From assembly GCF_003628505.1 (NCBI RefSeq), contig NZ_RBZP01000001.1, positions 186,001-250,000 on the forward strand: DNA of 64,000 nt, given 5' to 3'. The translations under genes were made by a program, and so were the position numbers. Each line of letters starts with the position of its first letter. The first letter of the stretch is position 1. Of this stretch, positions 32,605-41,691 are shown in pieces. This DNA is from Oceanobacillus halophilus. GTDB lineage: Bacteria; Bacillota; Bacilli; Bacillales; Amphibacillaceae. The notes under the pieces were generated by a model, which ran no database searches, was not told where the DNA came from, and worked only from the letters and a program-made list of their open reading frames with translations.

Positions 32605-33543
32605 ATGAAAAGAATCGTATTTATGGGGACACCTGATTTTTCCGTGCCCGTATTACAAGCTTTAATTGAATCCGAATATGAAGTGGTATTAGCGGTAACG
32701 CAACCTGATAGACCTAAAGGGAGAAAGAAAGAAATTACTCCTCCCCCTGTTAAGGTCGAAGCCGAGAAGCACCAAATACCTGTATTTCAACCCGAGAAAT
32801 TAAGAAATGAGTACAAGAAGATCCTTTCCTTTGAACCAGACCTGATTGTTACAGCGGCATATGGTCAATTGCTACCTACTGAACTATTAGATACTCCAAA
32901 GTATGGATGTATTAATGTACATGCTTCCTTACTTCCAGAACTTCGTGGAGGAGCGCCCATTCATTATGCAATTATGCAAGGGAAGAAAGAAACTGGTATT
33001 ACTATCATGTATATGGTAGAAAAATTGGATGCTGGAGATATCCTTTCCCAAGTAAAAGTACCAATAGAAGAGGCCGATCATGTTGGAACAATGCATGATA
33101 AACTATCTGCAGCTGGTGCAGATTTATTACTTGATACTTTACCAAAGATTTTCACAGGGGAAGTATCATCCGTAAAACAGGATAATTCCAAGGCAACTTT
33201 TGCTTCTAATATTAAACGGGAACAAGAAAAAATTGACTGGAAAAAATCGCATAGAGAAATTTACAATCACATACGAGGATTACATCCCTGGCCTGTTGCT
33301 TTCACTACTTATGGAGGAAAGAATATGAAAATATGGTGGGGTATACCCGATAATTCTACCTATACAGGGGAAGCAGGGGAAATTGTTAAAGTTGAAGAGG
33401 ATGCATTTGTCGTAGTATGTGGAGATAATAAAGGTATTAGAATAACAGAAATACAACCAGCTGGTAAAAAAAGGATGCTTGTAAAAGATTATTTGCGCGG
33501 GTCAAGTGATCGAATTAAAACTGGCATTATTTTAGGTGATTAA
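32605..33543 (+). CDS. fmt: Methionyl-tRNA formyltransferase
   Basis: Formylates initiator Met-tRNA using 10-formyltetrahydrofolate. The 312-residue protein carries the catalytic [20 protein letters not shown] near 108-127, with the Asn-His pair, and a C-terminal OB-fold. AGAAGG precedes the ATG. Its usual partner def (peptide deformylase) is not next to it and is not elsewhere in the window. rsmB begins one base after its stop codon. Confidence 0.96.
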   Translation: MKRIVFMGTPDFSVPVLQALIESEYEVVLAVTQPDRPKGRKKEITPPPVKVEAEKHQIPVFQPEKLRNEYKKILSFEPDLIVTAAYGQLLPTELLDTPKYGCINVHASLLPELRGGAPIHYAIMQGKKETGITIMYMVEKLDAGDILSQVKVPIEEADHVGTMHDKLSAAGADLLLDTLPKIFTGEVSSVKQDNSKATFASNIKREQEKIDWKKSHREIYNHIRGLHPWPVAFTTYGGKNMKIWWGIPDNSTYTGEAGEIVKVEEDAFVVVCGDNKGIRITEIQPAGKKRMLVKDYLRGSSDRIKTGIILGD

Positions 33544-33544
33544 T

Positions 33545-34894
33545 ATGAAAAATTATCAACTACGAAGTTCTATACTGGATCTATTAATTAGAACGGAAAA
33601 AGATGCAGGGTTCAGTCATCTACTAATTGATAATGAAATCAAATCAAAGCGGATAGAACATAAAGACGAAAAGCTATTAACAGAAATAGTATATGGAACT
33701 CTTCAACGAAAATTAACATTAGACTTTTATATTGACAGCTTCTTAAGTTCTAAGAAGAAAATCGACTTATGGGTAAGAATGCTTTTACGTATGTCTATTT
33801 ACCAGATGGTATATTTGGACAAGGTTCCTGATCATGCTGTCATACATGAAGCAGTGGAAATTGCCAAAAAACGCGGTCATAAAGGAATTGCAAGTTTTGT
33901 TAATGGGATTTTACGAAATGTACAGCGTAAAGGTGTCCCTGATACGTCCTCTATAAAGGACAATGCCAAGAGACTTTCCATCGAGACTAGCCATCCTGAA
34001 TGGCTGGTCAAACGTTGGATATCGGAATATGGTTATGAAACAACAAAAGAAATGTGTGAAGCCAATATAACTAGAAAGGTTCAAGTAGTTCGCGTACAAC
34101 CACTGAAAATCAGCCGGGAAAAGGCGATGGAACAGTTAGGGGAACTTGGTTTTAAAGTGAAAACTTCCGACTTTTCCGATCAAGGAATAATTGTCGAAGA
34201 AGGGAATATTCTTACTACTGATTTGTTTAAAAAAGGTATGTTAACTATACAAGATCAAAGTTCGATGTTGGTAGGGGAAATGCTTGAAGCAGAACCTAAC
34301 ATGAAAGTACTAGATGCATGTAGTGCCCCAGGTGGCAAGGCAACCCATATAGCAGAAAAGATGGAGAATAAAGGGGTTATACATGCATATGACTTGCATA
34401 AAAAGAAAGTAAATTTAATTGATAAGAAAGCAAAGGAATTGGGCTTAACAATTATCGATACTAATCCATCTGATGCAAGAAATTTGAAGGATGTTCATGA
34501 AGTAGCAAGTTTTGATCGCATTTTAGTAGATGCTCCTTGTTCAGGTTTAGGAGTCATTCGTGGGAAACCTGAAATAAAATATAACAAGCGGGAGTCTGAT
34601 ATTGAAAATCTTTCAAAGATTCAACTAGAGATATTACACAGTATTGCACCGTTGCTTCGAAAAGGTGGGTTATTAATTTATAGTACTTGTACCGTTGATG
34701 TAGAAGAAAATGAAAAAGTCGTTCAAAGATTTTTAGAAAGCCACAAGGATTATGAAATTGATTCATCATTCTTTGAAAATTTACCTACAAGTTTCAGGCA
34801 AGCTACTGGGATAACAGAGTTAGGGTTCCAGATATTTCCTCAGGATTATCAAACAGACGGTTTTTTCTTGACCCGTTTCAAAAAAATTGGATAA
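33545..34894 (+). CDS. rsmB: 16S rRNA m5C967 methyltransferase RsmB
   Basis: SAM-dependent cytosine-5 methyltransferase acting on 16S rRNA. The 449-residue protein has an N-terminal NusB-like RNA-binding domain (about 5-130) and a Rossmann methyltransferase domain with SAM loop DACSAPGGKATHIAE near 259-273, the first catalytic-region motif DAPCSGLG and the Cys nucleophile motif YSTCTV. I use the ATG at 33545 behind AGGTGAT; the GTG at 33536 lies in that ribosome binding site. In B. subtilis rlmN follows, but here the next gene is prpC. Confidence 0.93.
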   Translation: MKNYQLRSSILDLLIRTEKDAGFSHLLIDNEIKSKRIEHKDEKLLTEIVYGTLQRKLTLDFYIDSFLSSKKKIDLWVRMLLRMSIYQMVYLDKVPDHAVIHEAVEIAKKRGHKGIASFVNGILRNVQRKGVPDTSSIKDNAKRLSIETSHPEWLVKRWISEYGYETTKEMCEANITRKVQVVRVQPLKISREKAMEQLGELGFKVKTSDFSDQGIIVEEGNILTTDLFKKGMLTIQDQSSMLVGEMLEAEPNMKVLDACSAPGGKATHIAEKMENKGVIHAYDLHKKKVNLIDKKAKELGLTIIDTNPSDARNLKDVHEVASFDRILVDAPCSGLGVIRGKPEIKYNKRESDIENLSKIQLEILHSIAPLLRKGGLLIYSTCTVDVEENEKVVQRFLESHKDYEIDSSFFENLPTSFRQATGITELGFQIFPQDYQTDGFFLTRFKKIG

Positions 34895-34977
34895 TTATGT
34901 ACTTTTATAACGGATTTTGTGTAATACTTGTTTTAGAAATTGTATTACCGTAAATGTAAGATTTGAGGGGGGATAAC

Positions 34978-35739
34978 ATGAAAGGAACATTCCTAACTGA
35001 TAGAGGTAAGGTAAGAAGCCATAATGAAGATGCTGGTGGCATCTATTATAATTCCCATAATCATATGCTTGCTGTAATAGCTGACGGAATGGGCGGCCAT
35101 CAAGCAGGTGACGTAGCAAGTCAAATGGCTATTTCCTTACTTCAAGAAAAATGGGAAAAAACCAGTGCCTTCGATAAACCTGAAAAAATAGAAGAATGGT
35201 TACGGGCAACAATGGATGAAATCAATGAAAAATTATTCCTTCATGCACAAGAAAATAAAGAATGTGAAGGGATGGGCACAACTATTGTTGTAACTATCTA
35301 TGTGGATGATTTTCTTACAGTTGGCCATATAGGAGATAGTCGTTGTTATTTATTAAACCAGGATGGATTTAAACAAATCACAGAAGATCATTCTCTGGTT
35401 AATGCACTTGTACGGTCAGGACAACTCTCGAAAGAAGATGCCGTCCATCACCCAAGAAAAAATGTAGTATTGAGAGCACTAGGTTCCGAAGCTGAAGTGG
35501 ACACAGACATAAAGACTATTACTGTAGAAGAAGGAGATATCTTACTTCTTTGTTCAGATGGACTCACAGATAAGTTATTAGATGAAGAGTTATTAGAAAT
35601 AATCAAACAGAATGAGGACTTAGAGAAAGCAAGTAAAGAATTGGTACAGTTGGCAAATAATAGAGGTGGAGAAGATAATATTTCTTTAATATTATTATCG
35701 AAAAATGGAGGATTTTGGAAAGAAGGTGATTCGGAGTGA
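34978..35739 (+). CDS. prpC: PP2C-family serine/threonine phosphatase PrpC
   Basis: Mn2+-dependent phosphatase that reverses PrkC phosphorylation. The 253-residue protein holds the PP2C motifs RSHNEDAG, IADGMGGHQAGD, GDSRCYLL, CSDGLTD and GGEDNISLIL with their metal-binding aspartates. I start at the ATG at 34978 after GAGGGGGGAT; the TTG at 34963 lies within that site. Its end overlaps prkC by 4 bases. A perfect inverted repeat GTAATAC/GTATTAC lies upstream at 34921-34948. Confidence 0.95.
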   Translation: MKGTFLTDRGKVRSHNEDAGGIYYNSHNHMLAVIADGMGGHQAGDVASQMAISLLQEKWEKTSAFDKPEKIEEWLRATMDEINEKLFLHAQENKECEGMGTTIVVTIYVDDFLTVGHIGDSRCYLLNQDGFKQITEDHSLVNALVRSGQLSKEDAVHHPRKNVVLRALGSEAEVDTDIKTITVEEGDILLLCSDGLTDKLLDEELLEIIKQNEDLEKASKELVQLANNRGGEDNISLILLSKNGGFWKEGDSE

Positions 35740-37817
35740 GGAAAGGTCACCTGTTAAATGAACGCTATAAAATAAAAACCAAAATTGGTAGTGGTGGAAT
35801 GGCAGACGTTTTCTTGGCTAGGGACGTTATTCTAGAACGCGATGTTGCTGTCAAGGCGTTGAGAATGGAATATGCCAATGATCAAGAGTTTATTGCTCGG
35901 TTTGACCGAGAGGCACAATCTGCAACAAGCCTCTCTCACCCTAATATTGTAAGTATTTATGACGTTGGGGAAGAAGACCATTTACTATATATGGTTATGG
36001 AATACATAGATGGCATGACATTAAAAGAATACATACAGAGTTATGGTCCGCTAGGGGTCCAGGAATCTTTGGACATTATAAAACAAATTACGTCTGCAAT
36101 TGCCCATGCCCATGCCAACGAACTTGTTCATCGCGATATAAAGCCACAAAATATTTTAATAAATAACTTTGGTCAAGTTAAAGTAACAGATTTTGGCATT
36201 GCCATTGCTCTAAGTGCTACTGCTTTAACACAAACAAATTCTATATTAGGTTCTGTACATTATTTGTCTCCTGAGCAAGCAAGAGGTGGGATGGCTACCA
36301 AAAAATCAGATATTTATTCTTTAGGTATTGTTCTTTTTGAAATGTTGACGGGTAGATTACCATTTTCGGGGCAGTCACCAGTGTCTATAGCATTAAAACA
36401 TTTACAGAGTGAAACCCCTTCTGTCAGGCGGTTTAATCAGGATATACCACAGAGTGTTGAGAATATTGTTTTAAAAGCAACTGCTAAGGATCCATTTCAT
36501 CGTTATGAAACCATTTATGATTTGGAAGATGCCATTGAGACTGCTTTGCATCCGGATAAAATAAATGAGGCTCCTTATACTCCACCTATAGAAGTTGGAG
36601 AAGAGACAAAAGCGATTCCGATTATTACCGATAATCAAATGAACAACGACTATAATCAAGAAACGTTGGTACACCATACCAACGGAGTAACGAAAAATTA
36701 TCCAGAAGATAATCTGGAAGATGGTCAACCAAGCACTAATACAAATGAAGGCAAAAAGAAAAAAAACAAGAAAGTTAAAAAGCAGAAAAAAACGAAGAAA
36801 AGAAAATGGCCCATTATTGTGTCTGTTATTTTGCTCCTTTTGGTTGCGGGTATAGTAGCATTATTTGCTATTCCAGGAATATTACAGCCTAAAGAGGTTA
36901 CAATTCCTTCTGAAATCATTGAAATGGAAGCTGATGAGGCAGCAGATCTATTAGAGGACTTAAAATTAGTCGTTGAAGAAGAAGAAATTCCTTCAGAGGA
37001 AATTGAGGAAGGCTTCGTTGTAAGGACAGAACCAAGAGCTGGAAGAACGGTAAAAGAAGAATCGACCGTAACTTTGTATGTGAGCTCAGGAAAGGAAAAA
37101 ATAGAGTTTGGTGACTATGAAGGCCAGGACTACAGTCAGGTTAAACATAAACTCGAGATAGAAGGATTTACAGATTTTTATCCTAGAGAAGAGTATTCGG
37201 ATGAAAGTGAAGGTGAAATTATTACTCAGATTTCTCCTAGCCCTGGCAGTTTAGTGGTACCTAGTGAAACTAGAGTAAGTTTCGTTGTTAGTAAGGGTCC
37301 TGAACCAATTGAACTTAACAACTTGGCAAATATGTTAGAGGAAGATGCTAAATCCTATTTAGAAGAGAATAATCTACAAATGAATAAAGAAACCAAGCAT
37401 TCTGATTCTGTAGCAGAGGGACGGGTGATTAGTCATAGTCCTGCAACTGGAACTAAACTACAAACGGGTGACACAGTAAATGTGATTATTTCCAGAGGAC
37501 CAGAAGAATTGCCACCAATGAATAAAACCATAACAGTTCCTATTCCTTATGATCCACCCGAACAAGAAGTTTCGGATGGGGAAAATGGGGAGCAACAGGA
37601 AAATCAGGAACCAATCGAACAGGTTGTTCAAGTATATATTGATGATATGAATCATGATTTTTCTGTTCCGGCTGAAGATTATGGGAAGACTATAACGAGC
37701 GATGATGAAGTATCGTTTACATTAACAATTGCACCGGACAGTAGTGCAAGGTATAGAGTAACTCGTGATGGGGAAACCATTGAAGAAGAAACTATTGAGT
37801 ATAAGGAAGGTGAATAA
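35736..37817 (+). CDS. prkC: Eukaryote-type Ser/Thr kinase PrkC with PASTA domains
   Basis: Membrane kinase that senses muropeptides and links cell-wall state to translation and spore germination. The 693-residue protein has an N-terminal Hanks kinase domain (glycine loop IGSGGMADVFLA, VAVKAL, HRDIKPQN near 131-138, TDFGIA, GSVHYLSPEQ), a Lys-rich juxtamembrane stretch, one membrane helix near 349-370, three PASTA repeats (about 380-590) and a C-terminal extracellular domain. It is somewhat longer than B. subtilis PrkC. The GTG at 35736 overlaps prpC, and rsgA starts at the base after its stop codon. Confidence 0.95.
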   Translation: MRKGHLLNERYKIKTKIGSGGMADVFLARDVILERDVAVKALRMEYANDQEFIARFDREAQSATSLSHPNIVSIYDVGEEDHLLYMVMEYIDGMTLKEYIQSYGPLGVQESLDIIKQITSAIAHAHANELVHRDIKPQNILINNFGQVKVTDFGIAIALSATALTQTNSILGSVHYLSPEQARGGMATKKSDIYSLGIVLFEMLTGRLPFSGQSPVSIALKHLQSETPSVRRFNQDIPQSVENIVLKATAKDPFHRYETIYDLEDAIETALHPDKINEAPYTPPIEVGEETKAIPIITDNQMNNDYNQETLVHHTNGVTKNYPEDNLEDGQPSTNTNEGKKKKNKKVKKQKKTKKRKWPIIVSVILLLLVAGIVALFAIPGILQPKEVTIPSEIIEMEADEAADLLEDLKLVVEEEEIPSEEIEEGFVVRTEPRAGRTVKEESTVTLYVSSGKEKIEFGDYEGQDYSQVKHKLEIEGFTDFYPREEYSDESEGEIITQISPSPGSLVVPSETRVSFVVSKGPEPIELNNLANMLEEDAKSYLEENNLQMNKETKHSDSVAEGRVISHSPATGTKLQTGDTVNVIISRGPEELPPMNKTITVPIPYDPPEQEVSDGENGEQQENQEPIEQVVQVYIDDMNHDFSVPAEDYGKTITSDDEVSFTLTIAPDSSARYRVTRDGETIEEETIEYKEGE

Positions 37818-38699
37818 ATGGCAGAAGGCAGAATTATAAAAGCATTAAGTGGGTTTTACTATGTCGAGTCGGAAAATAAAATTTACCAGTGCCGCGGAAG
37901 AGGAGTTTTTCGTAATCAAAAGATTACTCCTCTTGTCGGGGATTTTGTTGAATTCGATATTAAAGATACAAATGAAGGATATATTATGGAAATTGAGCCG
38001 AGAGAAAATGAACTAGTTCGACCGCCGATTGCTAATATCAATCAAGCAATCATCGTCAGTTCTGCCATTTCACCTGATTTCAGCACCAAATTGCTTGACC
38101 GATTCCTAGTATTAATCGAATCAAAAAATATAGAACCCATTATCTTTATCACCAAGATGGATGCAATATCTGAAGACAAGAAAGCAGAAATGGGTAATTA
38201 TAAAAAGATTTATCAAAACATTGGTTATCAGGTTGAGCTTCTTTCGACAAAGGATTCAAAGTATTTTCCAGACTTAATCTCCTATTTTAAAGATAATGTC
38301 ACTGTTATTGCAGGGCAGTCTGGTGTAGGAAAATCTTCACTCATTAACGCTCTTCAACCGACTCTTCTCTTAGAAACTGCAGAAATCTCAGAAAGCTTGG
38401 GAAGAGGAAAACATACAACTAGACATGTAGAACTACTTAAAGTTCATGGTGGGTTAGTTGCGGATACCCCTGGTTTTAGTGCATTGGATTTTACAGAAAT
38501 TCAAGCAGAAGATTTAACTGGATATTTTCCGGAAATGCGAGAGCGACGTGAGGATTGTAAATTTAGAGGCTGTCTACATCATAAGGAGCCGAAGTGTGCC
38601 ATTAAAGAAGCGTTAAGTAATGGCGAATTAGAGAAATTTCGATATAATCACTATATAAGTTTCTTAGAAGAAATACAATCCAGAAAGCCGAGGTATTAG
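37818..38699 (+). CDS. rsgA: Ribosome small-subunit GTPase RsgA (CpgA)
   Basis: Circularly permuted GTPase that helps mature the 30S subunit; in B. subtilis it is a PrkC substrate. The 293-residue protein has an N-terminal OB-fold, the G4-like ITKMD near 112, G1 [12 protein letters not shown] near 170-181, G3 DTPGFSAL and a C-terminal zinc motif ([14 protein letters not shown]). It follows prkC with no gap and precedes rpe by two bases, a conserved order. Confidence 0.95.
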   Translation: MAEGRIIKALSGFYYVESENKIYQCRGRGVFRNQKITPLVGDFVEFDIKDTNEGYIMEIEPRENELVRPPIANINQAIIVSSAISPDFSTKLLDRFLVLIESKNIEPIIFITKMDAISEDKKAEMGNYKKIYQNIGYQVELLSTKDSKYFPDLISYFKDNVTVIAGQSGVGKSSLINALQPTLLLETAEISESLGRGKHTTRHVELLKVHGGLVADTPGFSALDFTEIQAEDLTGYFPEMRERREDCKFRGCLHHKEPKCAIKEALSNGELEKFRYNHYISFLEEIQSRKPRY

Positions 38700-38701
38700 A
38701 T

Positions 38702-39358
38702 ATGACAAAAATTGCACCCTCCATATTATCAGCTGATTTTTCAAAGCTTGGAGAAGAAATTAAAGATGTAGAAAAAGGGGGAGCGGATTACATCCACGTA
38801 GACGTAATGGATGGCCATTTTGTTCCTAATATTACCATAGGGCCATTAATCGTAGAGGCGATTAAACCTGTTACAAAACTTCCTCTAGATGTACATCTAA
38901 TGATTGAAGACCCTGATAAATATATACCAGTATTTGCTGAAAGCGGTGCTTCAATTATTACGGTACATCAGGAAACTACGAAACACTTACACAGGACCAT
39001 TCAACTTATTAAATTAAACGGTGTAAAGGCAGGAGTTGTCATCAATCCAGCAACACCTGCCGACGTGTTATTGCCTATATTACCTGATATAGATATGGTA
39101 CTAATTATGACCGTGAATCCAGGTTTTGGAGGTCAGTCATTTATCAAAAGTACTTTATCTAAGATAGAGAGAGTAGCTAAATGGCGAGAAGACTTTAATT
39201 TAGACTTTGAAATCGAAGTCGATGGTGGAGTTAATGTTGATACGGCAAAATTATGTACGGATGCAGGTGCGGACGTATTAGTTGCTGGTAGTGCTGTATT
39301 TAATGCGGAAAATAGACGAGAGGCTATTCAAAACATTCTCCATGCGACGAAAAGGTAA
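38702..39358 (+). CDS. rpe: Ribulose-phosphate 3-epimerase
   Basis: Interconverts ribulose 5-phosphate and xylulose 5-phosphate in the pentose phosphate pathway. The 218-residue TIM barrel has [15 protein letters not shown] at the N-terminus, the metal-site [12 protein letters not shown] near 32-43, VHLMIEDP, and the phosphate loop region [12 protein letters not shown] near 138-149. It sits in the prkC-rsgA-rpe-thiN run with tight spacing. Confidence 0.96.
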   Translation: MTKIAPSILSADFSKLGEEIKDVEKGGADYIHVDVMDGHFVPNITIGPLIVEAIKPVTKLPLDVHLMIEDPDKYIPVFAESGASIITVHQETTKHLHRTIQLIKLNGVKAGVVINPATPADVLLPILPDIDMVLIMTVNPGFGGQSFIKSTLSKIERVAKWREDFNLDFEIEVDGGVNVDTAKLCTDAGADVLVAGSAVFNAENRREAIQNILHATKR

Positions 39359-39364
39359 TAATGC

Positions 39365-40018
39365 ATGAAGTGCGCAATTATTGGGAACGGTCCTTATGAG
39401 CAGCTGCTTGATTTACGTAAGCTGGATGTAGACATAGATATATGGATTGGTGCCGATCGTGGAGCGCTATATCTAGCTGAGAGTAATATTCCTATTGACT
39501 ATGCTGTTGGTGATTTCGATTCCATTAATGAAGTGGAAAAGAATAAAATAAAAGAAAATACGAAGGTCTTTGAAGAACATCCCCCAGAAAAAGATGAAAC
39601 GGATTTAGAGCTTGCCATACAAAAGGCATATGAATCTGAAGTGTCAACTATTTACTTATTAGGTGTAACAGGCGGTAGACTGGACCATGAACTTGCTAAT
39701 ATTCAACTTCTTTATTTAATTAGAAAAAGAGGGATTAATGCGATATTAATGGATTCAATGAACCAGATGGAATTGACATTTCCTGGTGAGCATAGGGTTC
39801 TAAAGGATGAAAGCTATCCGTATATTTCTTTTATACCTTTTTCAGAGAAAGTAGAAGGTATCACATTAACTAATTTTTACTATCCTCTTACTGATAAGAC
39901 AATCTCTTGGGGCTCTACTCAATGTATTTCTAATAAGCTTATTTCAAATTATGGTACTTTTTTTTATAGGAAAGGCATATTATTAGTTGTAAAGAGTCGC
40001 AGTGTAATTCCTGGATAA
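39365..40018 (+). CDS. thiN: Thiamine pyrophosphokinase
   Basis: Transfers pyrophosphate from ATP to thiamine. The 217-residue protein has the family motifs GADRGALYL near 30-38, YAVGDFDSI near 48-56, PPEKDETDLELAI near 75-87 and GVTGGRLDHELANI near 99-112. The ATG at 39365 has only a weak AAAGG upstream; an ATG four bases earlier is out of frame. It ends 28 bases before spoVM. Confidence 0.93.
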   Translation: MKCAIIGNGPYEQLLDLRKLDVDIDIWIGADRGALYLAESNIPIDYAVGDFDSINEVEKNKIKENTKVFEEHPPEKDETDLELAIQKAYESEVSTIYLLGVTGGRLDHELANIQLLYLIRKRGINAILMDSMNQMELTFPGEHRVLKDESYPYISFIPFSEKVEGITLTNFYYPLTDKTISWGSTQCISNKLISNYGTFFYRKGILLVVKSRSVIPG

Positions 40019-40046
40019 TCGGAATTACTTAAAGAGGAGGGCACTT

Positions 40047-40130
40047 ATGAAATTTTATACTATTAAACTCCCGAAATTTATAGGTGGATTCGTAAAGATT
40101 GTGATTGGTGTTTTTAAAAAGGATAAGTAA
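40047..40130 (+). CDS. spoVM: Stage V sporulation protein SpoVM
   Basis: 27-residue amphipathic peptide MKFYTIKLPKFIGG followed by FVKIVIGVFKKDK. It matches B. subtilis SpoVM (26 residues) at nearly every position of the first half, including Pro9, which is needed for localisation. SpoVM marks the convex forespore membrane and anchors SpoIVA for coat assembly. A strong GAGGAGGGC site precedes the ATG, and the thiN-spoVM-rpmB neighbourhood is conserved. This gene shows that the organism belongs to an endospore-forming lineage. Confidence 0.95.
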   Translation: MKFYTIKLPKFIGGFVKIVIGVFKKDK

Positions 40131-40134
40131 TAAC

Positions 40135-40178
40135 ATTGTGCTCTTGTCTGAGGAAAATGGCAAGAGTGCTTTTTTGTT
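40135..40178 (+). terminator. Putative terminator after spoVM
   Basis: CTCTTG at 40141-40146 pairs with CAAGAG at 40161-40166, followed by TGCTTTTTTGTTT. The stem is short but the T run is clear. Confidence 0.65.
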
Positions 40179-40190
40179 TGTGCCGTAATA

Positions 40191-40723
40191 TGTATAGACT
40201 ATTGATTACTTTAATTAAGAATACTGCTATATGTCCGCTACGGAAATAAACTACGCTTTCCGCGGGGAGTTGGTAAGCCTCCTCCGTGCTGACGCACTCA
40301 GCAGTCTCACCGATGCTCTTCTTCCCGCAGGACAAGGAACGCTTCGGCAGGGTTACATCGCACGCAGAAAAAAGTGGTTTTCTTTTTTCAAGGAGTCTCC
40401 GTGTATTTCCTCCGCTAAGTTCCTGCTCTACTTGATTTTAACTAGAAAAATTGGTTTTCAGGAGGAACAACAACCCCAAACGTGACATAGCTTATAAATA
40501 TCTATAGCAAGTAATATAGCGGGGTGGCAGATTACGAAGACTCCGCGTTATGGTTTTTCCGCGAGGAGGCTGAGGCCGTGCCCGCGGAAAGCGAAGTATT
40601 CTGCCGGAGCGAATCCAAGCACAAAACTTTCATCAGTGTAAGCGAGAGCAAACTATTCTTAATTAAATAGATCAGGGGTTTCTAACAACTTCTAAAACAA
40701 ACTGTAATTATACAAAGAACCTT
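40191..40723. repeat. Intergenic repeat element R5 (alpha with module, then gamma)
   Basis: This fills most of the gene-free stretch between spoVM and rpmB. The left terminal repeat is TGTATAGACTATTGATTAC then TTTAATTAAGAATA. The right one is CTATTCTTAATTAAATAG ... ACAAAGAACCTT. Alpha (about 40231-40417) carries the AGGA-flanked 58-bp module at 40332-40394. Gamma (about 40525-40615) lies in reverse orientation with CCCGCGGAAAGCGAAG and TATTCTGCCGGAGCGAA and lacks the module. Core order, orientation and the sequence between the cores make R5 the reverse complement of R3. Confidence 0.85.
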
Positions 40724-40741
40724 TTAAATGATAACAACAAA

Positions 40742-40773
40742 AAAACACTCTTCAATTAGAGTGTTTCTTTGTC
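40742..40773 (-). terminator. Terminator after rpmB (minus strand)
   Basis: AAACACTC and GAGTGTTT form a perfect 8-bp stem with A and T runs on both sides; on the minus strand it ends in a T run, 24 bases after the rpmB stop. Confidence 0.8.
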
Positions 40774-40795
40774 CAATAACTAATGTTAACGTATA

Positions 40796-40984
40796 TTAAA
40801 CGCGTTCTACTTTTCCTGATTTAAGTGCACGTGCAGATACATAAACTTTTTTAGGTTTTCCATCTACCATAATACGTACTTTTTGTACATTAGCTTTCCA
40901 TTTACGCTTATTGGAATTCATAGCGTGAGAACGTTGGTTACCACTGTTTGTTTTACGTCCAGTTACAACACATTTTCTAGCCAT
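40796..40984 (-). CDS. rpmB: 50S ribosomal protein L28
   Basis: 62-residue ribosomal protein beginning [20 protein letters not shown], with the L28 core and basic C-terminus [19 protein letters not shown] start at the ATG at 40984 behind GGAGGGAATAAC; an in-frame extension to 41008 overlaps the ribosome binding site. It is the only ribosomal-protein gene on the minus strand here, as in B. subtilis, where rpmB also opposes its neighbours. Only one Cys is present (Cys5), so it is the zinc-independent form. Confidence 0.96.
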   Translation of the reverse strand: MARKCVVTGRKTNSGNQRSHAMNSNKRKWKANVQKVRIMVDGKPKKVYVSARALKSGKVERV

Positions 40985-41297
40985 GTTATTCCCTCCTAAC
41001 TCTAACAAATGTCATTATTACTTATACAATTTATCACAAGTAGGGGAAGAATGCAATCGAATCTTTCATTAATATGCCAAAATAGGATAAAATATAACGT
41101 AAGATTAACCATAGTAATGATAAAGCATAAATACTTGACAGATTTATACAAATCGTCCATTGTTATAAGGGGATTTATTGCAGATTTATATTTCACGTAG
41201 TGCAAGTTGTTGCCAATTTGCTTCTAATTCTTTTAAAAATGTTTAGCCTATAGTATAATTTGCTTATATTAATAGTAGGTGTTCAAGGAGGATTATA
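40985..41297. other. Divergent rpmB / yloU promoter region
   Basis: 313 AT-rich bases between two divergent genes. On the plus strand TATAAT at 41254-41259 with a weak TTTTAA about 17 bases upstream is a plausible yloU promoter. Open frames on both strands of this stretch lack ribosome binding sites and family similarity. I see no repeat element here. Confidence 0.5.
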
Positions 41298-41660
41298 ATG
41301 TCCATTGAGTTAAATACAAATGATGGTCAAGTTACCATTACGAATGATGTAATAGCTACCATAGCTGGGGGTACTGCAGTAGAATGTTATGGTATCGTCG
41401 GTATGGCTTCAAAAAGTCAAATTAGAGATGGTATTGCTGAAATTTTAAGAAAAGAAAATTACTCAAAAGGTATTATTGTACGACAAGAAGAAGAAAAATT
41501 ACATATAGATATGTATATTATCGTAAGCTATGGTACAAAGATTTCCGAAGTAGCAAGTAATGTACAATCTCAAGTGAAATACGCATTGAATCAATCACTT
41601 GGTTTAGCTATTGACTCTGTTAATATATATATTCAAGGAGTTCGAGTAGCGAGGGATTAG
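41298..41660 (+). CDS. yloU: Asp23/Gls24-family envelope stress protein YloU
   Basis: 120-residue member of the Asp23 family. It contains the family motifs ITNDVIATIAGGTAVECYGIVGM in the N-terminal third and HIDMYIIVSYGTKISEVA in the middle. Homologues associate with the membrane and affect cell-wall stress. It is always beside the fatty-acid kinase gene yloV in Bacillaceae, as here, with a 31-base gap. AAGGAGG precedes the ATG. Confidence 0.92.
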   Translation: MSIELNTNDGQVTITNDVIATIAGGTAVECYGIVGMASKSQIRDGIAEILRKENYSKGIIVRQEEEKLHIDMYIIVSYGTKISEVASNVQSQVKYALNQSLGLAIDSVNIYIQGVRVARD

Positions 41661-41691
41661 TTTCTTTTACGTAATTTGAGGAGGAAGTATT

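Noticed and set aside
40231-40485. 84-codon open frame within R5, similar to the minus-strand frame at 20002-20250
   Set aside because: The similarity comes from the shared alpha core and 58-bp module at DNA level, so it is not evidence for a protein family.
41002-41205. Opposing open frames in the rpmB-yloU gap
   Set aside because: They overlap on opposite strands over promoter DNA, lack ribosome binding sites, and have AT-driven composition.
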